64,000 bases of DNA from contig NC_088779.1 in NCBI RefSeq assembly GCF_954871325.1, positions 11,472,846 through 11,536,845 of the forward strand, written 5' to 3'. Below, piece by piece: positions 37,690-49,400 of this stretch (positions are counted from its first letter, which is position 1; the number at the start of each line of letters is the position of its first letter). The notes under the pieces were generated by a model, which did not search any database, was not told where the DNA came from, and saw only the letters and a list, made by a program, of their open reading frames with translations. The stretch is from Gordionus sp. m RMFG-2023. Taxonomy: Eukaryota > Nematomorpha > Gordioida > Chordodea > Parachordodidae. The translations under genes were made by a program, and so were the position numbers.

Positions 37690-39720
37690 GCGTTAACGTT
37701 ATAATTGGGAGCAAAATAGCCTAAGTCTCCTATGCATAAGATGTTCAATTAGGGGGTTTCGATGATTGAGAATGTAAAGCTGAGATAGTTGCATTTTATT
37801 ATGTTTAGTGCTAACCATTGCCGTTCCTGCGTTGGGATCATTTAGCAGAGATCCGTTTCCCCAGCTCTTTACAGAATGGCAGGGCATGAGAGCCGAACGA
37901 TGTTACAGTCGTGGCGATTAGTGATAGGAATGTTTAGTTGGCAGGAGGCGATGGCTAATATTTAGCGAGTTCATTTGTCTCGGCGTGGGACAAGAGGGTC
38001 GATTCATAAGAAACTTCAGGTTAAGAATTTCCCCCTCTTTCAAAAAATCATGGTAGAACCATCAAGCCCCATAATATCGGAGTTGTGCAGACCAGTAGGT
38101 TCAAGGGTTGATGGGAGGCCGGCAGATTTTAAGGCCCCGACAATAGTATCATTGCATTTTGAATGCCTAATGAATTTTTTATTTATTTTCATATCAAAAT
38201 AATATATTCTTTTTCTATTATTCAAATTCATATGTTAATATAATAATGAAAATAAAAAGGAACCCAGAGGGTCACCTTGTATTCCATCGTTAGATGGAAT
38301 TAATTTATCTCAAATTGAAGATGCGAGGGACTAGCATAGCTATCGAAGATGAATTGTGAGTATTTTGGGTAGAAGGTGAGGATAGAATTTAGAAATGCTC
38401 TGCGCCTTATAGAGTTAAAGGCGTTTTAAAGTCTATTTTAACTAGGATATCGTCGCTGGGGTCTGTTTCTAAACATCCGGGTCATGTGACGAGATACCTC
38501 GCATCCACCTTTTACGTTGACTCCTATTTGGGCACAGGTGATTGGATATTGTAAACAATATTCTGCTTACTACTAGCTTAGCGGTTAATCAGCGCTAAGT
38601 GGTTCCAATAGTGATAGGGTAAATATCTTAATTAGATTGGAGAGCGATGAGTTTAGCTCCGTATAGGAGTGGAATAATGGAGGGTGGTATGCCTTCAGAT
38701 ACGTTTTATGAGTTGGGTAATTTTTTCCAAAACATCACATTGTTGTGTGATGTAAGGTGTGGTTAGATCCTGTTGGAATATTAGGCGAAACCCATCAAAC
38801 TCGGGTGAGGAATTGCGTTTGAACGAGAGAATAGCCTTTCTACAAACGTCGCTTGTGGTATAAGTGGCCCCCATTAGAAAAGCTTCAGGATAAGACGGTA
38901 TTACGTCCTTAAGATCGTGTGAGTGTTTTGAAAGAGCTTGATCATAGGGAGCGAACTTAATGTCAGAGGTTGCCAGACGTATGGCGGATTTAACATTCAG
39001 GTTATCTAATATTTTTTAAATATTTGCCTGGCCTTGGTGAGCATGTTATTTTTGAAATTTTTATCTGTGTCATCCTAAAAGATGTGGAAATATGATTGAT
39101 GGGTGAGACAGGGATTTTTTGCTGGCAAGGAACTTGTAGGGTAGTAAAAGCAAATACAGCGTGTCAAGCCAGTGTTTTCAGAAGAATAATTATTTATCAA
39201 GTTTTTTGAAAGGTGTCCCTCAACTTGAAGCCTTGTTCCCTTAGATATTCGTAAAATTACAAAAGATTTGTGTCACTAAAAATATTTTTACATATGTGGA
39301 GTCGGCTGGATCAAACATTGAAACATTTGTGATAGTGGAGGTAGGGACAATTAAGCTAGTAAGCACGTCAGCCAATGATGTGGGAATGGTGACTATGGGT
39401 TGTTTAGTTGTGAAGAAAAGGCATTAAGGGTTAGAGGAATAGCTGCTGGTAGGCCAGATTGACGGCATTTTATTTTCTGGTTTCGATGAGATGGCACTAG
39501 TCCTGATTTGGTTACTTTAATAAGTTTATTATACAATGGGAAGTTATATTTGATAGGTGCAGTGCTGAGATCTAGTAGGCTCATGAATTGGAAATTTTCA
39601 CCAGATTGAGGGTGAAGGTGAATTTCATTATTGTTAAAATTCACAATTGTGTTTATGGCTAAATGTATGTATTTGGCTTTCGGCCGGGATTGTGAATTAG
39701 TTTAGTTGACCCCCTATTAT
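37690..39720 (-). mobile_element. non-LTR-type retrotransposon relic (reverse transcriptase)
   Basis: This is a less AT-rich block readable on the minus strand in broken frames. In order: an N-terminal piece (about 39644-39393), a thumb-upstream piece with VCRKAILSF and EFDGFR, LLYGAKLIAL, the reverse-transcriptase core DILVKIDFKNAFNS (about 38460-38410) and DGIQGDPLGS. A C-terminal piece follows with LEPTGLHNSDIMGLDG (about 38130-38060), which resembles the nuclease-like tail found in some non-LTR elements. It is clearly broken in several places and its ends are not visible. Subfamily is uncertain. Confidence 0.6.
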
Positions 39721-39952
39721 TTCTTATAATTTCTTTATATAAATATTAACAAAGTCGGTAACGTTTTATAATTTCAGAATAGGTAAGATTTTTCAAATTA
39801 ACTTCTTTGTAGTGGAGTTAATTTATTTGTATTATATACAAAAGAAAATAATTTGAATATCCTCAAACAAGACTTCAATGTCTATCGGTATTTTTAATAT
39901 ATATATTAAATTACAAAAACCATCAATTGATGGTTTATGTTCCAAGGTAATA

Positions 39953-40911
39953 TAGGGTAAATTATTAAAAAAAAAAAACAATTAAAATAAAATAACAATA
40001 TATTTTTTTATTTTTGCACAACTCTCAAAAAATAAATGACAATCAAATATATAATATATAACAAAACAGATTTAAAAAATACATTAAAAATTGGATATTT
40101 TAATTTTCGTTTTTTCTTTATATATATATTCTCCTTTTTCTAAATTCCTTTAAAATATATTTCAATATAAATTAAATTTTTATAAATTTACCTTAATTCA
40201 TTGGTTGTCCTCGATAACCAATCTCCAAAAATTGATGCATTTTTATAATAATTTGAAAAATCAAAAGGAATAGTAAATTCATTAAGAATTGATGTTACAT
40301 TATTAATTATTTCGTTTCGAGTATTTGGTCGGGGATTGATCGACCTATATTTGTTTTTTAACACTCCAAAAAAATTTTCTATCGGGTTTAGTTGCGGCGA
40401 ATAAGGTGGCAAATATTCTATTCGCGCTCTAAAACAATCAATGAGGTGGCTTTTATGGATGGATGCATTGTCCATAACAATAACTGCATCACTCGGTTAG
40501 AATCACCACATACAGAGGAAGAATTCATCATATGGAAATTTTTTGTAATATTAGGTATTGAATTTGAATTAGATAAAACAGGATTAGGATTTAATGTAAA
40601 TGAATTTGTATTACTAGATAAAATTTGTCGTATATTAAACATTTGAAAAAAATATTAAACTCTATTTTATAAAAAAAATTAAGTTATATAAAAATTGTAA
40701 ATACAAAAAAATTACCGTATGTATTTTATAAAAAAAATTAAATTATATAAAAATTGTAAATGCAAAAAAATTACCGTACTTATTTTTTAAATCTGTTTTG
40801 TTATATATTATATATTTGATTGTCATTTATTTTTTGAGGGTTGTGCAAAAATAAAAAAACATATTGTTATTTTATTTTAATTGTTTGTTTTTTTTAAAAT
40901 AATTTACCCTA
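39953..40911 (-). mobile_element. Tc1/mariner-type element, internally deleted, long TIRs
   Basis: Ends TAGGGTAAATTATT and AATAATTTACCCTA are the outer part of inverted repeats of about 130 bp that also include GCACAACTCTCAAAAAATAA and ATATATAACAAAACAG. The flanks are TA on both sides, the classical Tc1/mariner target. Between them, on the minus strand, 40496-40188 encodes the end of a DDE_3 transposase: VIVMDNASIHKS (second Asp), YLPPYSPQLNPIENFF (final acidic residue). The first catalytic Asp and the DNA-binding domain are absent. A separate short Asn/Ser-rich frame (40642-40418) may be the remnant of its N-terminus. Non-autonomous. Confidence 0.8.
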
Positions 40912-41302
40912 TAATATCTATACATTTTTAAATCGAGTTATTGAAATCAAATTTTGATTGCAAATATTCTAAAATTGTCTTAATAAAAATATTTGCGTCA
41001 TTTAAAAATGCTTAATTAGTGTAATATTTGAACATTTTAATATATTTTCAGCAATAGCCCCATAAAATTATTGTCAATTTTTAACTGTAAAGATGAACAC
41101 ACAGCATAATTTGTGAATTTTTATTAAAAAAGATTCTTATTGCAACTGCATATTAACATGTAGTAGATTTTTTACAAGCGATCATTCCTAAATATGTCTC
41201 TGACATTTCATTCTCGAAAAATTTTTAAAAATATAAGGATAGCTTTTATAATTTTTTTTAAGAAATATTTTTTAAAATTCTATCCATGGCGAGTATTAGT
41301 GA

Positions 41303-43462
41303 TAGTGTTGTTAATTAGTTGATTTCTTCCGACTAGGACTAATAGTCGTAGTCGAGGAAATCGACTAAAATTTTAGCGACTAAATTAGTCGACTAAAACG
41401 ACTAATTAGTCGACTAAAAACGACTAACTAAAACGACTAATTTAGTCAACTAAAAGCGACTAATTTAGTCGAATAAAAACGACTTATTTAGTCGACTAAA
41501 ACGACTAATTTAGTCGACTAATCAGAGAAGATAAACAAAAAGAAGTAAAGTGAGAATTTGTCATTAAAATAACTATATGAGTTATATATAAGTTATTTTT
41601 AATATTTTTTGAATTTATTTTTCTTTGAAGGAACAGGTTAAAATTATAAATTGTTATTTTTGAACTTTTTTAAATTATTTTAAAGCAAGGTATAAATATA
41701 TATTGCAAACATGTTGAATCAAAATTTCAGTGAAGATGTACCATAGAAAAGTGACAATTGTCATAATCGTCATTTTTAAGTTTTTTTGAAATTTTTGAAG
41801 CATATGCGTAAAAATATATATTGTAAACATGTTATATTTAAATTTCAGTGAAGATGTACCATAGAAAAGTGACAATTGTCATAATCGTCATTTTTAAGTT
41901 TTTCTGAAATTTTTTGAAGTAAATGGGTAAAAATATATATTTAACATGTTTTATTTAAATTTCAGTGAAGATGTACCATAGAAAAGTGACAATTGTCATA
42001 ATCGTCATTTATAGGTTTTTTTGAAATTTTTTGAAGCAAATGGGTAAAAATATATGGTGAATTCCATATCAAATCGACAAAAAAGTCAATTTTAAACCCT
42101 ACCCTCTTCATTTTTTTTTAAATTTTGTACATTGGTAGTATATACTATTTAAATTTTAAATTAACATGTTTACAATTTATTTTACTCTGTTACTCCAAAA
42201 AAGTTAAAAAAATAATGATTATGAGAATTGTCACTTATCAATGGTATATCTTCACTGAAATTTTAATATAACATGTTTACAATATATATTTTTACCCATT
42301 TGCTTCAAAAAATTTCAAAAAAACCTAAAAATGACGATTATGAGAATTGTCACTTATCTATGGTATATATTCACTGAAATTTTAATATAACATGTTTACA
42401 ATATATATTTTTACCCATTTGCTCAAAAAAACCTAAAAATGACGATTATGAGAATTGTCACTTATCTATGGTATATCTTCACTGAAATTTTAATATAACA
42501 TGTTTACAATATATATTTTTACCCATTTGCTTCAAAAAATTTCAAAAAAACATATAAATGACGATTATGACAATTGTCACTTTTCTATGGTACATCTTCA
42601 CTGAAATTTTAATATAACATGTTTACAATATATATTTTTACCCATATGCTTCAAAAAATTCCAAAAAAACTTAAAAATGACGATTATGACAATTATCACT
42701 TTTCTATGGTACATCTTGACTGAAATTTAAATATAACATGTTTACAGTATATATTTTTATCCATTTGCTTCAAAAAATTTCAACAAAACTTAAAAATGAC
42801 GATTATGACAATTGTCACTTTTCTATGGTACATCTTCGCTTAAATTTTATTTTAACATGTTTACAGTATACATTTTTACCTATTTGCTTAAAAAAATTTC
42901 AACAAAACTTATAAATGACGATTATGACAATTGTCACTTTTCTATGGTACATCTTCGCTTAAATTTTATTTTAACATGTTTACAATATATATTTTTACCC
43001 ATTTGCTTCAAAAAATTTCAAAAAAACCTATAAATGACGATTATGACAATTGTCACTTTTCTATGGTACATCTTCACTGAAATTTTAATATAACATGTTT
43101 ACAATATTTATACCTTGCTTTAAAATAATTTTAAAAAAGTTCAAAAATAACAATTTAAAACTTTAACCTGTTCCTTCAAAGAAAAAGAAATTCAAAAAAA
43201 AATATATTAAAAATAACTTATATATAACTCGTATAGTTATTTTAATGACAAATTCTCACTTTACTTCTTTTTGTTTATCTTCTCTGATTAGTCGACTAAA
43301 TTATCGTTTTAGGACTAAATTAGTCGTTTTAGTCGACTAAATTAGTCGTTTTAGTCGACTTATTAGTCGTTTTAGTCGCTAAAGTTTTTAGTCGAATTGT
43401 TCGACTAAAACTATTAGTTAGTCCTCTGTTAGTCGACTAAATTTAGTCGATTAACAACACTA
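41303..43462. mobile_element. 2.16-kb foldback element with tandem-repeat arms
   Basis: Outer ends TAGTGTTGTTAATTAG and TTAACAACACTA are flanked by identical 8-mers ATTAGTGA (41295-41302 and 43463-43470). Next come subterminal arrays of TAGTCGACTAAA-type motifs (41330-41520 and 43280-43450). Then each arm carries a tandem repeat of about 115-120 bp (GACAATTGTCATAATCGTCA, TTTCAGTGAAGATGTACC): about three units in the left arm, about eight inverted units in the right. A short unique centre lies at about 42060-42170. No protein-coding capacity. The 8-bp TSD and shared end sequence put it with the hAT-type MITEs in this window. Confidence 0.85.
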
Positions 43463-43470
43463 ATTAGTGA

Positions 43471-44254
43471 TATAACCACCTGTGATAGGGACATGTCGCA
43501 ACAACTCACACAATTCCAAGTCAGACCACTTCATCAAGACCAACTCTTTTAATTCATTAACTCTTTTAATTGATGAACTAAATACGTTAAAAAATTTTAT
43601 TACAAATTTCGACATCCACAGATGATACATTAATTGCCTTGTAAGAATTATGTAGTATATGGTATATACAGCCAATTGGCATTAAGTCAACATTGGGCTG
43701 CCTCAATTCTGTTAATACACTCTGGGTTTTAAAATCACTGAGGCATGATCAGCCCAGAAAGCTGACACCAAACTCATTGATAATCTCAAATCTGCAATAT
43801 TTACCATTATATGGTTAGCTATGTCTATTTAATAGTTTTATGAAACGCCCTTATTTTCATTTAAATAGCGGAAGGGAAATGTTTTAATATTTCCCTTATT
43901 AGATGCATCTGTTAGAATTGCATATGTATGTCCATTTTTTAAATCATCAAGAATTGACCTCCTGGATTCAGGTCCTAAAACATTGGTGATAGCCTTGCTC
44001 ATATTTGTTCTACCACAATTAAAGTTTTCACTTATCTTGGAGTCGTTAAATATTATGGGGAAAAGATTCAACCCACATTGTGATGATAAGTATCTCTGTG
44101 AATGTTGTACTACATGATAAGGGTTTACCATTTCCGCAACTATAGTTGCATCTGTATTATTTCTTATTTTTGTATTACAATAGATGTAGATACACTCCCC
44201 TGCATTGATTATAATAATAAATGATTGAACTATAATAAATATTATAATTATCAT
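43471..44254 (-). mobile_element. decayed hAT-like transposase
   Basis: From 44254 to 43838 the minus strand reads ISENFNCGRTNMSKAI, TNVLGPESRRSILDDL and AILTDASNKGNIKTFPF, the RNase H-like core start of a hAT-type transposase. Further on, frames near 43800-43670 (SLVSAFWADH) and 43675-43480 (FVIKFFNVFSSSIKRVNELKE, ELLRHVP) continue the same domain order with stops and frame changes between them. The foldback at 41303-43462 abuts its 3' end, so it probably inserted into this older relic. Termini not found. Confidence 0.65.
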
Positions 44255-46493
44255 TGAAATAAGTACAATATTACCTTATTATGTATTCAAACATGATACG
44301 TGATAATTAAGCGCCTGGCCTTATAATTTTTATACACACACATGAGAATGATAAAATATGAATGAATGATGTTGATTTATTATTGGATAAAAATAAAACA
44401 TATGATTGGAGTAAGGATAGAAAGAAATACAAACTAGACATGTTTTTTGAATAAATATTTAAAATTTATTTTAAAAATATAAAAATAATCAATTACTGCT
44501 TCTCAAAATTATTATTTATATATTAAAAACGGTAAAATGCTAAAAAAAAATTGTGCAGGAGAAATTTAAAAATTACGGTAAATTTCCAATAGCGGTAGTT
44601 TTGAGGGAGTGAGATGTCTGCGTGTATACTAAAAAATTGCGGGAGTTTCCTGCTGATGGAGGAAACTCTGGCAACCGTGGATATGGAAACTTTAATTGCA
44701 AAGATGTGTTCATAATGGGGCAATTGATCTATTTAATTAATAACAGCATTAATGTTTTGTGGATTGTAATGGAGAGGGAGGAAACTTTTAGTGAGTGGAA
44801 TCAGAATGTGTATACTTGACCTAGATGAAATAGAGCAGTATAATATGTCTCAAGGAGGGCAAAGACTCTTATTTAACATTCGAGTTTGTGATCAATTTGG
44901 GTGATAGTGTAATTTTGAATGTCAAATTTATTTGATTGAAATGATTTATAAGAATATTATATTAGAGTGAATATAATGTGTTTTAAGTAGTTTTTAACTG
45001 ATTAATATATATTTTGAGCTTAATTGTTTTTTAAAAAAACCGCGGATAGCTGCATATTTTTAAATTTGGTATCTAAAAAGCAGTTGTCCAAAGTATCTGA
45101 GGACAAAAATTTGGTATCTGTGTCTAGATACTTTTTAAAGTATCTATATTCCGATACTATTTTAGAGGTATCTGTTTTTAGATACTTTTTAAGATAAATT
45201 TTGATATACCTTTTTTTAACGCTTTTTTATATTAAAAATAAAAATATTTGTCTAACATTGTATCGGTATCAAGATATGTTTTTAGGTGATATATGTATCT
45301 AGATCCATTAAAAAGGTATCTTTTAACAACTCTACATAAAGGTGTGCTAGTTTTTCCCAAAAACAAGTTTCCCTTTTATCCTTTTTGTTCTGTACTAAAT
45401 TATCTGAAAATAAATACATATTTTAAAAATAACTAGCTAATTTTGCCCTTATATTCCAAAAAATGTAAATAGTCACAAGTTAGTAATTACTTTTTAAAAG
45501 TATTTATTTTTCCTTAAAAACATAATTAACAACACTAGTATATATTTTAGCGTCAATCTATTTTTTCTGCTATTTTTTAAGCGCGTTTTTACTGATTTTA
45601 CCGAAAAAATAGCTACCCTGTGAATTTCAGATAATTTTATCTTTTGCGTCATTTATAATTTATGAAAAAACGAATATAAATTCAATTAAGTTTAAAATTT
45701 TCTAAAAATTACAAAATAGGTTTTCTAAAATTGGAATACATTTTTGCGAAAATCAAATTTTTTAAATTTTAAAAAATGCGCTCAAAAAACTATTTAAATT
45801 CGAAAAAATGTTAACTGAATAAACACTATGTAACATAATAATTTTAAAAATCATATTTGGACATGACAATTTCATTTTATCGGATACTATATGTTTTTTA
45901 AAATGATAATAAGATTAAAAAATATATATAACCATATAAACCTTGAATTAGTGTTTTGAGCTAGCTCGTTTTTTCAGTACTTTATGCTAAATATGTTTTT
46001 GCAGTTTCATGCATGAAATTTTCGGAGTCAAAAACGAACATTTTAATTATTTTTTTTAAAAAGGATACTATTTAAAAAACAAGTTTATAGTAACTTAAAT
46101 ATTATAAGTAAAATTTTTGATTAATGCATATATTTAAAATTATGAATAGTCTCTAGGACATTTTCGATTTATTTTCGACACTATGATAATTCTAATAAAA
46201 TTTATATTTGATAAATCTTCAAACTTTTTATAATTAATATAAGGTTAACATCAATAAATGCCTAAAATAATATAAACTGAGTGAAATGTGACAGTTTTAA
46301 AATGTGGACGAGTTTCTTCCGTTATAAGTTTTCCAGGAACCCGAAATCGAAAGCTAAAGATGGGGAAACAAGGTTTAAAATGATAAAAAAAAATATTTTC
46401 TACAAACATCTTATCATAAGTATAAATGCCTGTAAAAAAATAAAAAAATAAATTATTTATTATATTTTATAGGATCGGGAAAAGGAAATATGA
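44255..46493. other. intergenic region, one MITE-like repeat
   Basis: No gene recognised. At about 45076-45335 a repeat with AGTTGTCCAAAGTATCT on the left and GGTATCTTTTAACAACTCTA on the right, full of GTATCT/AGATAC strings, is related to the hAT at 4415-6817. The rest is AT-rich with long A/T runs. Confidence 0.4.
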
Positions 46494-49400
46494 TCAATTC
46501 TCTGGTAAATAAAATTCCTTGACCAAATTTGTAAATCGCTCCCCGAATTTGATAATTTTGTCTTCCGAATAGTCGGATAGGTTCTTCAAATGCGAAATAT
46601 CGATAGGCCTTTAAAAATAAAATATTCAAACATAAAAGTAATAGATTAATAGTCTCATTGTTCTAAGAGTAACGCCCTTATCTTAGATGATACTTAAAAC
46701 AGAAATATAAGAAAACTAATTTTAAACTTGGTTTTGATAATGTCGATCAAGTTTTTGTTTGATGCTACCATAAATGGAGATATATCGAACTCGGCCGCTA
46801 ATTCACTCCTCATGGCTAATAATTTTTGGTATAACTTCACGTTGATCTGAGAGGGATCTTTAGTTTCTGGTTTATTAAGAACGTAATCGTTTAATTCTGG
46901 TTTTGTATTAAGAAAAGAATCTTTTATTTCCGGTTTTGTGTAGGAGGAATCCTTTGTTTCAGGTTTTGTATTAATTGAAATATTACCAATTTTGATATCG
47001 TGCCCATTCCTAATGGGTATTACAATATCATTAATCTCATCATGGTTAAAATCTTCAGGATTTAGATCGGAAAATACGAATTCCTCGCTCTTGGTAATAG
47101 GATGGTTTAATTTTTCAACGTTATTGTGAAAAACCTTATTACTTGTTGGGGCTTCTTTTTTTGCTTTGTTATTTTTTTCTTGCCGCGTGATTAAGGCTAA
47201 CTCTGCATTTGAACTCATTAAGAATTTATTATCCTCGGGATTTAACCCGTAAACTTTGAGCCAAGTTTGAGCTTTTTCGGTTAAACCAATAAGTGCGCCA
47301 AAAAATTTCTCTGATAAAACCTTTTCCTCTAAAAAACCCTCTATCAACAATTGTCGAGCTTTATAATAGAATAATAAATTAATTAATCAAAAACGTAGAA
47401 TCTAATTTTTAAAATCAAATTTTTATAACAAGAAGTTCCAAAATATGGGAGGGGGGGGGGGTGATGTTATAAAGGTAAATCCTACAAAATTCATTTTTTA
47501 TATAAAAACTAATACTGTTCTTTGCTCAATAAAATTTAAAAATCAACTAAACAGCGAAATTGGAATATCCTAATTTAACAAAAACCGTTATATCAAAATT
47601 GTAAAAGGAGTGAACTAAACTGTTGTGATGGTAAATAAAACTTACAATTAGCAGCCGGGGCATAATCAATTTATAAATGTAAGTAACCTGAAACTTACTT
47701 AAAACTAATTATCATCTATAAAAAAATTCCTACCAAATATTTTCCACCATTTTTCGCTAAAATAATCACCTATCCCAAAAAGGGAATGAGAGTGAAATTT
47801 AGCCAGAAGTCTTTTATTATGAGATCCCCTTAACAAAAATATCGGTATGTTGATGCCATATCTCGAGCCCAATGCAGTTACTGCATTAAATAGATGTATG
47901 GCTTCCTGCGTAAAATCGTCCAAACCATCATTGACTAACTTGTTGATTGTTGTTGAATCAGGATTTAAATCTATTTTTAGTACCCGAGCCATTTCATCCG
48001 TTTTGTTGAGCCAATCGTTGCTCTCAGGTACTAGGAAAGATGAAGGGCTACCTGTCAGTCTATTTTGGATAACTCTTGATTTTACTGTTCTAAAATAGGG
48101 GTTTACATATCATATTCATAATAATTTTATTTCTTTTTTCTTTCTATCTCCTTTATGTCTGAGCAGTGTTTTTAAATCATATTATAATACAATAAATTAG
48201 TTTAGAATTAAAATTCATTTTTAAGCCATAAAAAAATTATTTACGTAATTTTGCGACAATTGTCGCAACATATCAATGAATCAATTTTCATATTCGCCAT
48301 TTCCTTAGATGAATCATTGGAGCTATCGAAATATGACAAAAGTATTTTTCTTCGGCAAGAATTAGATTTGAGATACCTTTCCATTTCATTAATCATCTTT
48401 AATTGATGGTTGCGAAATTTTTCGTTCGTGATTGATCTCATCATATTTCTTAATTTTTTAAAAAAAACATATTATTTGAATATAAATTACAAAATCAAAA
48501 CTTTCTGGCTAGCCGGCCCGCGCCAACAAATTTTTAGATGACTAAGCCCGAATTCAAAGAAAAAACATACAGTAATCTATTTATTCAAAAATATATGAAA
48601 ATGATTTTACAGTTCTTAATTTTTTTTAAAACTTATCTTATTTTTTTTAAAATTCATTTTCATTTTATGATATTCAATCGTGAAAAAAAAGGAAAAATCG
48701 GAAGGAAATATAACATTCATATTTTTCGGGCCACGGGCCGGGTTCAACCTTCGTCCAAAGATTTAAAAATGTGAAATCACATATTAAGATTTGCGGGAAC
48801 CAGGGTTACATTTATTGTAGTAAAATAAATAATTTTCGATGAGGTTTTCACTAACATGACAAACAATTTTTTGATTAGTTTCTATTTTAGTGTAATAGGC
48901 TAGTTTTTTTAGATAGGGATAGGCTAATTTTTTTATATAACCAATATCTCGTTAATAGGAACCCTTTTAACGGCAAAAAAAATAAATTTAAAAAAATACG
49001 ATTTTGGTTTATTTAGAAAAAATTCATTATCGATCCTCTTATGAAGAATTAATTATAAATCTTATTTTTATATATAAAAAAAAGAGAAATGAAGAGGAAT
49101 TTAATTGCTTAATTAATTGAAAACTCTAAATTTATCATTATAAGAGGCAAAATGATTTTATTATACTGTAATAATTAAATATGATTTATTATAATACTAG
49201 GTTTTATATTTGATCAACAAAGATAGGTCATAAATATAAATAGCGATAAGAATTGTTAACAGAATTTTAGCATTGATGGATCGACAGGAGATAGTTCATT
49301 GGAGATTCGACTTTTAGTCACAAAGGGTTTATTAAACAAATTTAATCAATTAATGTGATTTAGAAGAATATCATTTGAACTGTAAAAAATTGTCTAATCG

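Noticed and set aside
40392-40646. Plus-strand 84-codon frame antisense to the Tc1-like fragment
   Set aside because: Shadow of the transposase frame on the opposite strand.
41675-43033. Open frames such as MSLFYGTSSLKF in both arms of the foldback
   Set aside because: They come from the 115-120-bp arm repeats and appear in both orientations; no protein evidence.
43838-44254. Treating this open frame as a host gene because it is 138 codons long
   Set aside because: CGRT and TDASNKGN motifs and the downstream broken frames show it is a hAT-type transposase relic.
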